DNA from: CAZPEV01 sp964585635
GTDB lineage: Bacteria > Zixibacteria > MSB-5A5 > GN15 > JAAZOE01
Direction of reading: 5' to 3'
Length of the DNA: 16,344 bases
Assembly: GCA_964585635.1 (NCBI GenBank)
Contig: CAZPEV010000062.1
Coordinates: forward strand, 1 to 16,344
The notes under the pieces were generated by a model that searched no databases, was not told the DNA's origin, and worked only from the letters and a program-made list of their open reading frames with translations. Below are positions 1 through 6,261 of the stretch, in pieces. Numbering within the stretch: the stretch's first letter is position 1; every line of letters starts with the position of its first letter. The position numbers and the translations under genes are program-made.

Positions 1-49
1 TTAACCAACGAACCGAAGAGGCAGAAACTGTCCGGGAGGTGCTTGACTT

Positions 50-166
50 TTACACCTTATTGATTGAAATGCGCCCCCTCGCGATGCGCTGTAGGGAAAT
101 TTCCCAGGCGGTTGCAAGTATCCACTGCATACGATCTTCCAGGCTGTCAAGCTTGACATTTCTCAT
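50..166 (-). CDS. Possible 38-residue ORF, unrecognised
   Basis: This short minus-strand frame begins with ATG at 166 and stops at TAA (52-50). The predicted peptide (beginning MRNVKLDSLEDRMQWILATA) looks like one amphipathic helix followed by a basic tail. Only a weak GAAGA-like Shine-Dalgarno lies upstream. A competing plus-strand frame is open across the same bases (3-194), and neither can be proven. I do not recognise a family. It could be a real small protein, the start of a gene broken by a stop at 52-50, or chance. Confidence 0.15.
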   Translation of the reverse strand: MRNVKLDSLEDRMQWILATAWEISLQRIARGRISINKV

Positions 167-266
167 AATTCTTCATGCCACGAACAATGATTAGATTGAT
201 TCCCATAACCTGCGACCCATTGTTTAGCAATCAAGCCGCCTCTATCTTTTGCCATTGGCAAAATAA

Positions 267-461
267 TTGGATTTTATTTACACACCAAGCCGTATTCATA
301 GTGAACAATGCAAAGAGAGCAGGTTGAGGCACAGCGAAGGAGGACGGTACATTCCGGTCGAGACCGGGGATGCCAACTGTGACCACTCCGTAAACGTCGG
401 TGACGCGGTCTATGTGATCAATTATATCTTCAGGGGCGGGCCGGCGCCCTGCTGCCCCTAG
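267..461 (+). pseudogene. Fossil C-terminus of a dockerin-bearing secreted protein
   Basis: The last 31 residues of this frame are a single dockerin half-repeat. It has a calcium-loop pattern D-A-N-C-D-H-S-V-N-V-G-D followed by the helix AVYVINYIFRGG, then PAPCCP and a stop. This closely matches the end of the gene at 6262-7428, which also finishes with a proline/cysteine tail. The roughly 30 codons upstream (from TTG at 267) do not look like dockerin or cohesin, contain no signal peptide, and follow about 260 bases of non-coding sequence. The partner half-repeat is missing. The simplest reading is a gene remnant left by deletion or recombination. A GAAGGAGG string at 336-343 lies 7 nt before an in-frame ATT codon (351), which would give a 36-residue product, but ATT starts are rare and this is probably chance. 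Confidence 0.55.
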
Positions 462-489
462 CCGCGCGATAAGCCATACTTAGTGCTCG

Positions 490-505
490 GCCCGCCGCGG
501 CGGGC
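490..505 (+). terminator. GC-rich 16-bp perfect palindrome, weak terminator candidate
   Basis: GCCCGCCG is followed directly by its reverse complement CGGCGGGC. As RNA it could fold into a 6-bp GC stem with a CGCG loop. It lies 29 nt after the stop of the dockerin remnant, where a terminator of the former gene would be expected. No U-tract follows directly; the nearest T run (525-529) is about 20 nt away. It could instead be a protein-binding palindrome. Confidence 0.3.
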
Positions 506-575
506 AGATCGGCCGGGAGGCGCATTTTTGGGCAAATGAGAATTCGGCTCTCCGCTTTGCGCGCGGAATTTCCCC

Positions 576-605
576 TTGCTCTGGGGCGGTAACCGGTTAT
601 ATTAT
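576..605 (+). promoter_or_regulatory. Candidate promoter for the 667 gene with overlapping palindrome
   Basis: TATATT (598-603) is a good -10 candidate, preceded after 16 nt by a poor -35 (TTGCTC, 576-581). A 10-bp perfect palindrome, TAACCGGTTA (590-599), overlaps the 5' edge of the -10 box and could be a repressor site. The next gene starts about 60 nt downstream. Support comes only from match to the sigma-70 consensus and position. Confidence 0.3.
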
Positions 606-666
606 CCCCGTGAGAATTGGCACGAAATAGGAGGATAAAGATCCACCGAACGTCGAGGTGGTACCT

Positions 667-993
667 ATGGAATATGTAGATAATGAGGGCTGGCTTCAGG
701 AATTCACGGTAGCTGAATTACGGGCCATAGATGTCCATAAATATTTCCTGTCGCTTGAGGCGGGACACGACGTGGGTATGAGCCATGCCGTCGAGCACTG
801 GCGGCGTCACCATTCGGCGCGGTGGCGTCAGGAACGAATTCGCCATGAAATTTCCGAACAAGTCAAAGAGATCATGACGCATAAGTGGATCGAATCTGAA
901 AAGGCCGGCGCTGATCTGGGCAGTGCCGCCGTCATCGATTGGGTCCAAAAGTACGCCGCCGAATGGCGTCGATGGCGCGAAAAAGACGCGTAG
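667..993 (+). CDS. Small protein with two tandem HK(Y/W)..S.(K)AG.D.G repeats
   Basis: This encodes 108 residues and is probably cytoplasmic: no signal peptide or membrane segment, and many charged and Trp residues. The start is the ATG at 667, because GAGGTG (655-660) gives a Shine-Dalgarno with a 6-nt spacer; the GTG at 658 overlaps that site. Two copies of one motif lie 48 residues apart. Copy 1 has H24-K25, S29, A32-G33, D35, G37, W45 and W53. Copy 2 has H72-K73, S77, E78-K79-A80-G81, D83, G85, W92 and W100. The motif recalls the HRW..SE.AG.D.G segment I remember from the C-terminal part of DUF4032 proteins, but no kinase-like part is present. Function is unknown. It is monocistronic, facing the lipoprotein gene at 1274-1927 across a 280-nt gap that holds no other gene I can support. 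Confidence 0.62.
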   Translation: MEYVDNEGWLQEFTVAELRAIDVHKYFLSLEAGHDVGMSHAVEHWRRHHSARWRQERIRHEISEQVKEIMTHKWIESEKAGADLGSAAVIDWVQKYAAEWRRWREKDA

Positions 994-1242
994 ATCAGCG
1001 GTGTGACGGCAGGGGAACGGTTTCTTAGGTTCCAAAATATACCTGTGGGGCGGCCTGAGGGCATGCGGCGCGCGTTGGCAATAGGGCCATCGTCCTTCGG
1101 CAGCGGGACTCCCCGGAATGATCGGACAAATAATAAAGGTCGTCTGCATCATTTTGGCTTCCGCCAGGTTGGCTGGCCGACCATCTTCGTGACATATTAA
1201 AACAGGGTCGGACCAACCCCCCAATACGACATATAAAGCGGG

Positions 1243-1256
1243 GCGGTGTGCACCGC
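1243..1256 (-). terminator. Possible weak terminator of the 1274-1927 lipoprotein gene
   Basis: Read on the minus strand, GCGGTG and CACCGC pair into a 6-bp stem. It sits 17 nt past the stop codon and is followed within about 10 nt by a short T/A-rich stretch (CTTTATAT). The stem is short and the U-tract is imperfect, so it may be inefficient. Confidence 0.3.
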
Positions 1257-1273
1257 TCCATAGATTCCCGAAA

Positions 1274-1927
1274 TTATGGCTTTCGTTTGAGCTTACTCAG
1301 GTCGACCGGAAACTTTTCGGGTTTGGGCGGGGGCCCGCTGGGCGGGTTGATGGGCAGGCTGTCGAGGTTGGGGATGACCGGCGGAACACAAAACATCTGG
1401 CCATACGTGAGCGAGCTGAACAGCACCTCTTTCCCATTCTTGTCAAATTTGGGGGCCAGCAGCCGTGAAGCGTTGCTGACTTTCCAGGTCGATCCCTCCT
1501 TGCGGAACATGATGATCGGGTAAAGCATCATTTGCTGGCCCTTCTTGTTCCGTGCGCCCGTCGTCACAAAAGTCAAGCGGCGCCATTGGCCGTCGGTGGT
1601 GTCCTGGATCAACGGCAAACCGGCGACATCGGGCCAATCGGCGGCCCCTCGCCAGACCACTCCCGAATCGATCGACCTGTTGGCGCGACTGTAATAGCCT
1701 TTGGCAAAGGCGGAGGTGACGGAATCGCGCCGGGCCATGAAAGAATCGGCCTGTCCGGCCCGCCCCAGTTCCCGCATATGCTCGTATTGCCACAGCAGTT
1801 GTGTCACCTCGCTCGAAAGGACGGTGACCTTCTCCGGCTGGGAGCTTCCGGAGCCGCAGGCGATCGGAACCAACAGTAAAAGGCCCAGAATGAGGCCCAG
1901 CCGCAACGGGTGATGTCTTTCGCTCAT
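1274..1927 (-). CDS. Predicted lipoprotein, unknown family
   Basis: This encodes 217 residues from the ATG at 1927. That start is chosen because GGAGG (complement of 1936-1940) lies 8 nt upstream; the in-frame ATG at 1933 is only 2 nt from it. The N-terminus is a lipoprotein signal: basic region, hydrophobic stretch (about residues 10-22), then the lipobox-like VPIAC with Cys24 as the lipidation site. The mature part starts GSGSSQPE, contains a probable helical region (about 30-75), then a mixed alpha/beta region rich in W, F and Y. It ends in a proline-rich stretch (NPPSGPPPKPEKFP) and a basic LKRKP tail. I recognise no enzyme motif. It is probably anchored to the inner face of the outer membrane. 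It is divergent to the SprA-like lipoprotein at 2114, sharing a 186-nt upstream region. Confidence 0.8.
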   Translation of the reverse strand: MSERHHPLRLGLILGLLLLVPIACGSGSSQPEKVTVLSSEVTQLLWQYEHMRELGRAGQADSFMARRDSVTSAFAKGYYSRANRSIDSGVVWRGAADWPDVAGLPLIQDTTDGQWRRLTFVTTGARNKKGQQMMLYPIIMFRKEGSTWKVSNASRLLAPKFDKNGKEVLFSSLTYGQMFCVPPVIPNLDSLPINPPSGPPPKPEKFPVDLSKLKRKP

Positions 1928-2038
1928 GTTCATATCCTCCGGATAGGGAATATAATGAAAAGGGGAAATGACGGTACTGATTTTTGCGGCCCGGCGTCCG
2001 GCACCAAAAATCCTGGTCCCTCCAGGGTCGGGTGCGCA

Positions 2039-2044
2039 TATAAT
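2039..2044 (+). promoter_or_regulatory. Perfect -10 hexamer upstream of the SprA-like lipoprotein
   Basis: TATAAT lies 69 nt before the ATG at 2114. No convincing -35 stands 16-18 nt upstream and there is no TGn extension, so this is a half-site only. A second TATAAT at 1951-1956 on the same strand also lacks a -35. A plausible minus-strand promoter for the divergent gene was not found. Confidence 0.3.
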
Positions 2045-2113
2045 TCCTGGTTGCATTGCCGGATAGTCGGCATTATGTTGTCCATGCGGGCGCTCTTTCT
2101 ATCGGAGGGATTT

Positions 2114-3775
2114 ATGAGACCTATAGTCTTCATATCAATAATAGCGGCGGTAGTCACGGCCGGCTGCGGCCAGGACCGGATCAGCAACCCTCCGGTCAAC
2201 GACCCTTCGCCGGATATAGCGCTGCGGCGGACGGCTTGGCAGGCAGCCTCGCGCCCGCTACTGCCCGACGATACCCTTGCCGCGCGCGGGTGCATCGCCT
2301 GGTATAATCCACGGGAACCGTTCTCCTATTCTGAAATATGGAATCGACGCAATTCAGGGAATCCTACCGTCGTCACCCTCCGAATTGAGTTTCGTCCGGT
2401 CAACCGGGTGCTCGTCCCTGATATACCGGAAGATAGATTCGACACCATCTTGGTTGAACCGGAGCGGACCTGGGGCGGGTTTACGACCTACCTGCCGCGC
2501 AGCCTCGCCGCCACCATGGCCGAAGTGCAATATTTGGATATCAGGCTGCGGGGCGACGTCGGTATCATGCACCTCGATTTGGGGCGGATCAGGGAAGACG
2601 TCAACGGTAATGGCAATCGCGACACGGAAGATAAGAATGGCAACGGGATTTTGGATGACGGTGAGGATACCGGCCTTGATGGTTTCTTTGACGAGGACGA
2701 ATTCGGGTATAACCCGCTGACCAATCCGGATCCCTCGGGTGACGACTGGGATCCCAATGATGTCTGGAAGATCAATGGAACCGAGGGGAACGCCGATGAT
2801 CTTGAAAGCGGCGGCCGGCCGGATACGGAGGACCCGGACTTTGACGGGCTGTACAGGGGCAACAGTTATTTCACCTATCGGATCGACCTGTCGGACACAA
2901 CCCGTTTCTATGTCAAAGGGACTCGCAACAACTCCGGCTGGCGGACGATTCGAATACCGCTTCGCAGTATCGCCGCCATGGATGGGGTTTTTGGCGGGCC
3001 GTTATGGGATAACATACATCAGGTGAGGATCTGGTTCGACAGCGCCTCGGCCGAATATCTGAACCGTTCCATAGTCGTTGATCTGGCCGCCATTGAACCG
3101 GTCGTGGTTTCATGGGAAAGCTACCTCTTTGACGCCGATTCGCTTCGCGGCGGGGCGACCGACTTTGCTGTATCATATGTGGATTATGACCTGGATGCCC
3201 GCTATTATGCTTCCCCGCAGGCTGAAGGGGGTGGCTGGTATCCGCGCGGTGTCCTTGCCGCAAATCAGACGCTGGCATTGACTTACCAAAACCTTGCCAA
3301 TGGGCTGCTGATCTTCTCGCCTGATTCCGGTCTGGTCCTTGCAGCCGATACCGCTTTGGCGGTCCGGGAGTTATCGTTTTCCCAAAACTATGCGGACTTC
3401 AATTGGCTTCACCTGTTCGCCAACTTTGACTATTGCGGCGCGGATTCGGCCCTCTTTATGATCAGACTCGGAATCGGACCTGAGGCTTATTTTGAGTATC
3501 GTTCTTTGGTGACGCCGTCGCGAGGGTGGCACGATCTATGGTTTTCGCTGGCGACGTTTTCGGCATTAAAGGAGGCCCTGCTCTCGCAGCGCCTTCAGGG
3601 AGACTCGCTGCTTGTCCTCCGCGATTCCTCGGGCGGGTACCTGGTCAAAATCGATCCCGCCTCCGGGGCGCCGGATTTTCGCCAGATCAGCTATGTCGCC
3701 ATGGGCGTAATCAACCTGATGCCGGACAGACCCCTGACCGGTGAAATTTGGGTTGAGAAGTTGCGGCTGTATTAG
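2114..3775 (+). CDS. Lipoprotein made of SprA-like modules (no barrel)
   Basis: This encodes 553 residues from the ATG at 2114, with GGAGG (2104-2108) 5 nt upstream. The signal ends in the classic lipobox VTAGC (Cys18). Residues about 154-340 match what I know of the soluble repeat modules of SprA/Sov, the T9SS outer-membrane translocon: DLGRIREDVNGNG, an Asp/Asn/Gly-rich DTED...GEDTGLDG stretch (about 165-215) that looks calcium-binding, INGTEGN (near 220), RPDTEDPD (near 236), then YRIDLSD, GWRTIRIPL, QVRIWFD (near 302) and DLAAIEPV..SWE. A second module (about 385-553) has LTYQNL, EYRSL, GWHDLWFSL and ends in GEIWVEKLRLY, matching the GE(I/L)WVDELR ends of SprA modules. SprA itself exceeds 2000 residues; this protein has no barrel. 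Likely periplasmic, anchored to the outer membrane. Role unknown: T9SS accessory, decoy, or independent use of the fold. Confidence 0.88.
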   Translation: MRPIVFISIIAAVVTAGCGQDRISNPPVNDPSPDIALRRTAWQAASRPLLPDDTLAARGCIAWYNPREPFSYSEIWNRRNSGNPTVVTLRIEFRPVNRVLVPDIPEDRFDTILVEPERTWGGFTTYLPRSLAATMAEVQYLDIRLRGDVGIMHLDLGRIREDVNGNGNRDTEDKNGNGILDDGEDTGLDGFFDEDEFGYNPLTNPDPSGDDWDPNDVWKINGTEGNADDLESGGRPDTEDPDFDGLYRGNSYFTYRIDLSDTTRFYVKGTRNNSGWRTIRIPLRSIAAMDGVFGGPLWDNIHQVRIWFDSASAEYLNRSIVVDLAAIEPVVVSWESYLFDADSLRGGATDFAVSYVDYDLDARYYASPQAEGGGWYPRGVLAANQTLALTYQNLANGLLIFSPDSGLVLAADTALAVRELSFSQNYADFNWLHLFANFDYCGADSALFMIRLGIGPEAYFEYRSLVTPSRGWHDLWFSLATFSALKEALLSQRLQGDSLLVLRDSSGGYLVKIDPASGAPDFRQISYVAMGVINLMPDRPLTGEIWVEKLRLY

Positions 3776-3783
3776 GCCGGAAG

Positions 3784-3815
3784 GGCGGGGAATAGTTGTT
3801 ACCGTCAATCCCGCC
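3784..3815 (+). terminator. Probable terminator after the SprA-like gene
   Basis: GGCGGGG (3784-3790) pairs with TCCCGCC (3809-3815), giving a 7-bp GC-rich stem with one G-U pair and an 18-nt loop. ATTTGATTTG follows. It starts 8 nt after the stop codon of the gene ending at 3775. The loop is long and the tail is not a pure T-run, so efficiency is uncertain. Confidence 0.45.
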
Positions 3816-3905
3816 ATTTGATTTGAAAATGCCGTCCAAGAACAGCGCCTGACTCTTGGTGCTCGTTGCGGTGATGGCGTGTTGGCGGAACGGTCAGAGA
3901 CCGCT

Positions 3906-3933
3906 TTGAACCGGCTCCAATTTCTTGTATACT
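3906..3933 (+). promoter_or_regulatory. Candidate promoter for a near-leaderless flippase mRNA
   Basis: TTGAAC (3906-3911), a 16-nt spacer and TATACT (3928-3933) resemble a sigma-70-type promoter. Transcription would begin at about 3940-3943. The flippase ATG is at 3943 and has no Shine-Dalgarno in front of it, which fits a leaderless or near-leaderless transcript. Confidence 0.4.
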
Positions 3934-3942
3934 ATCCCAGCG

Positions 3943-5442
3943 ATGCTGCGGCAATTCACCAAAAACCTGACCACCAACTGGGCGGTCTATCTGTTGGCTG
4001 CCCTGCTGTCGTTCTTTCTGACCCCGTATATTATCGCCCGGATCGGCCAGGCGGCGTTCGGCGTCTGGGTGCTGGTGGGGTCGTTTTCCGGGTATCTGGG
4101 GTTATTCGACTTCGGCATCGGCTTCGCCGTCGTTCGCTATGTCGCCCGCTATCAAAAGACGGGCGAGGTGGAACAGCGGAACGAGGTGGTCGCCACCGCT
4201 TTCTATATTGGAACGCTATTGGCCGTACTGGTTCTGGCGGCCACCGTGATCCTGATGCTTAACGCCGACCACTGGTTTGATATTCCGACCGAATTGATCG
4301 GCCGTTCCCGGACGGCAATCTTTCTGGTCGGACTTTCGATCGCGATCGGCTTTCCCTTGTCGATCTTCTCGGAGGCGTTGGCCGGCGGGCTTTTCCGGTT
4401 TGACCTGTTCAACACCGTCTCGATGCTGGTGACGCTCTTTCGGGCCGGCCTGACGGTGCTCTTTATTGAAGCCGATCTGGGGCTGGCCGGGCTGGGGGCG
4501 GCGGCTCTGATCGGGTCGCTGGCTGGGTATCTGTGGCGGATGGCGATTCTGTTCCGCCGTCTGCCCGATCTGTCGCTGCATCCCCGATTGGTCAGCCGTG
4601 CGGTCCTGCATAAGATCGGCGGTTATTCTTTATTCTCATTCCTGCTGGTCTTATCGGGACGATTGGCGTTTTATACCGATTCGTTTGTGGTAGGTTTCTT
4701 TCGCGGCGTTGAAGATGTTGCCGTGTTTGGAATTGCCGCCAAACTGGTGGAATACCTGCGGCAATTGGTATTCACCATGAGCAAACTATTTGCGCCGGTG
4801 GCTTCCCGTTATGATCCGGATGCGGATCAAGCCTCGCTTCGGCGTATATTTTACGACGGCAGTCGATTGAACATCCTCTTTTCACTACCGATTTCATTGG
4901 TGCTTTTTTTCTGGGGAGGCAATTTCATACACCTCTGGGTCGGCGGCCGGTTCGATTCGGCGGCGCCTATTTTGCAGGTTCTGCTGATCGGCCATGTTTT
5001 ATCATTTATGCAGGGAATCGGAGGGGATATTCTTTTGGGTGTCGGTCGCCACCGTTTCCTGGCCGTCCTGTCGCTGGCGGCCGCCGTCATCAATCTGGCT
5101 CTATCGATCATACTAGTCAGAGTTGTTGGCCTGGTTGGGGTCGCCTGGGGGACGACGATTCCTCTGGGGTTATTGTCAGTCTGCTATCTGCCGGCCGCAT
5201 CTCTGCGTTTGGTCGGCGGCCGGATCGGGGAATTCTGGCGGGAGGTGCTTTGTCCCGTTCTGATCGTTTCGGCCGTTCCAGGGTTATTGGTGATTATTTT
5301 GAGCGGCCATGTTACAACCTTACCGGCCCTGGCGGCCGGGCTGGCAGTGGTCGCCGCGGTGTATCTCCCGTCCGCCTATTGGTTCGGCCTGACACAGGGT
5401 GAACGAGAAAAGGCGCGGTCGTTATGGAGGCCTAAGCGCTAG
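3943..5442 (+). CDS. Polysaccharide flippase, MOP superfamily (Wzx/oligosaccharide flippase)
   Basis: This encodes 499 residues, an integral inner-membrane protein with about 12-14 predicted helices. The first span includes NWAVYLLAALLSFFLTPYII (about residues 13-32), followed by the family-typical IGQAAFGVWVLVGSFSGYLGLFDFGIGFAVVRYVARY. Length and topology fit the polysaccharide_synt family (Wzx/RfbX), which moves undecaprenyl-linked glycans across the inner membrane for O-antigen, capsule or, in T9SS organisms, possibly the anionic LPS to which cargo is attached. The ATG at 3943 is preferred over TTG at 3925, which overlaps the -10 box; neither has a Shine-Dalgarno. No glycosyltransferase or ligase gene is adjacent, so the substrate cannot be inferred. 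It stands alone between a probable terminator (3784-3815) and a 780-nt non-coding stretch. Confidence 0.93.
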   Translation: MLRQFTKNLTTNWAVYLLAALLSFFLTPYIIARIGQAAFGVWVLVGSFSGYLGLFDFGIGFAVVRYVARYQKTGEVEQRNEVVATAFYIGTLLAVLVLAATVILMLNADHWFDIPTELIGRSRTAIFLVGLSIAIGFPLSIFSEALAGGLFRFDLFNTVSMLVTLFRAGLTVLFIEADLGLAGLGAAALIGSLAGYLWRMAILFRRLPDLSLHPRLVSRAVLHKIGGYSLFSFLLVLSGRLAFYTDSFVVGFFRGVEDVAVFGIAAKLVEYLRQLVFTMSKLFAPVASRYDPDADQASLRRIFYDGSRLNILFSLPISLVLFFWGGNFIHLWVGGRFDSAAPILQVLLIGHVLSFMQGIGGDILLGVGRHRFLAVLSLAAAVINLALSIILVRVVGLVGVAWGTTIPLGLLSVCYLPAASLRLVGGRIGEFWREVLCPVLIVSAVPGLLVIILSGHVTTLPALAAGLAVVAAVYLPSAYWFGLTQGEREKARSLWRPKR

Positions 5443-5873
5443 GGCGGGCCCGCAAGATAATTTCCGATCCTCAGCTCGTTCCGGCGCGGCTTTTCGTCTA
5501 TCTATTCCCAGTGGAGAAATTGCCGCCGCCGCCGATCACCAATTATGAAGCATAGCCCAGCCCTCTGCCGGCTGGCGATGAATATACAGGAAAGGAAAAT
5601 CTCTGCTACCGGTGGTTGGATGCCCGGATCATAACGGGATCAGGCGAATCGTCGCTATTATTGCAATCGGCTGCAGAGTGTGCATGTTTTTGCCTTTGGA
5701 TCGTAAAACTTGGTCATGGCGGGGCCTGCTTCATAGTTTTTATTTGCCACTAACAGGTGGGGGGAGGGGAAGTTACCATGATTACGATGGTCGGGCTTCG
5801 GGGTCAGGCCCTGGGCCGGTCCGGGCATATCGTTTGCTCAAAGGGGTAGGAACATATATATGAGGAGGTTGCC

Positions 5874-5996
5874 GTGTCGCCCACCTTCCCGCAACCGGGA
5901 AGACGGACTAAAAAAAGTTGCAAGATTTCGTTTGACAAGTTCCCTGGCAGCGCTTATATTGCCTATGAAAATAAGGACGGTTTTCTGCTTACTTGA
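5874..5996 (+). CDS. Possible 40-residue ORF with strong RBS, unrecognised
   Basis: A GTG start is preceded by AGGAGG (5863-5868) with a 5-nt spacer, a near-ideal ribosome-binding site. The frame runs 40 codons to TGA and encodes a basic, Pro/Arg/Lys-rich N-terminal half and a more hydrophobic C-terminal half (ending YENKDGFLLT). No family is recognised. The promoter at 5932-5960 sits inside it, which argues that the stretch is regulatory and that the ribosome site is fortuitous or a relic. Confidence 0.2.
   Translation: MSPTFPQPGRRTKKSCKISFDKFPGSAYIAYENKDGFLLT
5932..5960 (+). promoter_or_regulatory. Near-consensus sigma-70-type promoter
   Basis: TTGACA (5932-5937) matches the -35 consensus in all six positions. 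After a 17-nt spacer, TATATT (5955-5960) matches the -10 box in five of six. The predicted transcription start is about 5967, giving a leader of about 295 nt before the ATG at 6262. It is the best promoter match in the window and most likely drives the cohesin/dockerin gene 6262-7428. Confidence 0.68.
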
Positions 5997-6008
5997 TCTT
6001 ACGACTTA

Positions 6009-6116
6009 TAAAGACGGGTGTGGTCTCCTAGATTAAATTGTTCAAGAGCCTGAGGATATTGAAGAGCACGATACCCCGGGAATCACTCGGCCGAGAGGTC
6101 GAATGCGACGTCTTTA
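6009..6116 (+). promoter_or_regulatory. Possible folded leader element of the 6262 gene
   Basis: TAAAGACG (6009-6016) and CGTCTTTA (6109-6116) form an 8-bp perfect inverted repeat around 92 nt. Inside are two shorter possible stems: TTCAA with TTGAA, and CCGGG with CTCGG closing an AAUCA loop. The layout resembles a closing stem with branches. An 8-bp match at this spacing is expected about once by chance in a region this size, so the support is weak. It matches no riboswitch I know. Confidence 0.22.
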
Positions 6117-6261
6117 CATATCATAGGCATTGTGTTTCGTGAACCGATAGAATTTGGCGACTGGAATCCTGGTTACGATGCATGGAGGTGAGCGACTGAC
6201 TTAGCTAAGGGAAGCTGTCACGTTGGCCGAATTAACGAGGAACCTTAGAAGGAGTAAACCC

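Larger units (their letters stand above)
5443..6261. other. Long non-coding region between flippase and dockerin protein
   Basis: About 820 nt hold no gene I can support with confidence. Directly after the flippase stop lies the 10-bp palindrome GCGGGCCCGC (5444-5453). A 6-bp hairpin follows (CCAGCC 5557-5562 with GGCTGG 5570-5575); neither has a T-tract, so termination here is doubtful. A 7-bp hairpin occurs at 5885-5902 (CTTCCCG, loop CAAC, CGGGAAG). Two mini-frames have good Shine-Dalgarno sites: 5778-5849 (23 residues) and 5874-5996 (listed separately). The strong promoter at 5932-5960 makes 5967-6261 the probable leader of the next gene. Confidence 0.6.

Noticed and set aside
153..158. 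Perfect TTGACA
   Set aside because: There is no -10 box 16-18 nt downstream; the nearby CATAAT (164-169) is only 5 nt away.
3..194. Plus-strand frame open from the left edge, which could be the C-terminus of an upstream gene
   Set aside because: It is plausible in composition for its first half but unrecognised, and a competing minus-strand frame exists. The left edge cannot settle it.
718..1224. A 168-residue minus-strand frame overlapping the small repeat protein gene
   Set aside because: Its sequence is low in coding character, it has no convincing ribosome site, and the overlapping plus-strand gene has a clear internal duplication and a good start.
5612..5863. An 83-residue frame in the region after the flippase
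   Set aside because: It has a GTG start without a ribosome site at proper spacing, a mixed low-complexity product and no recognisable motif.
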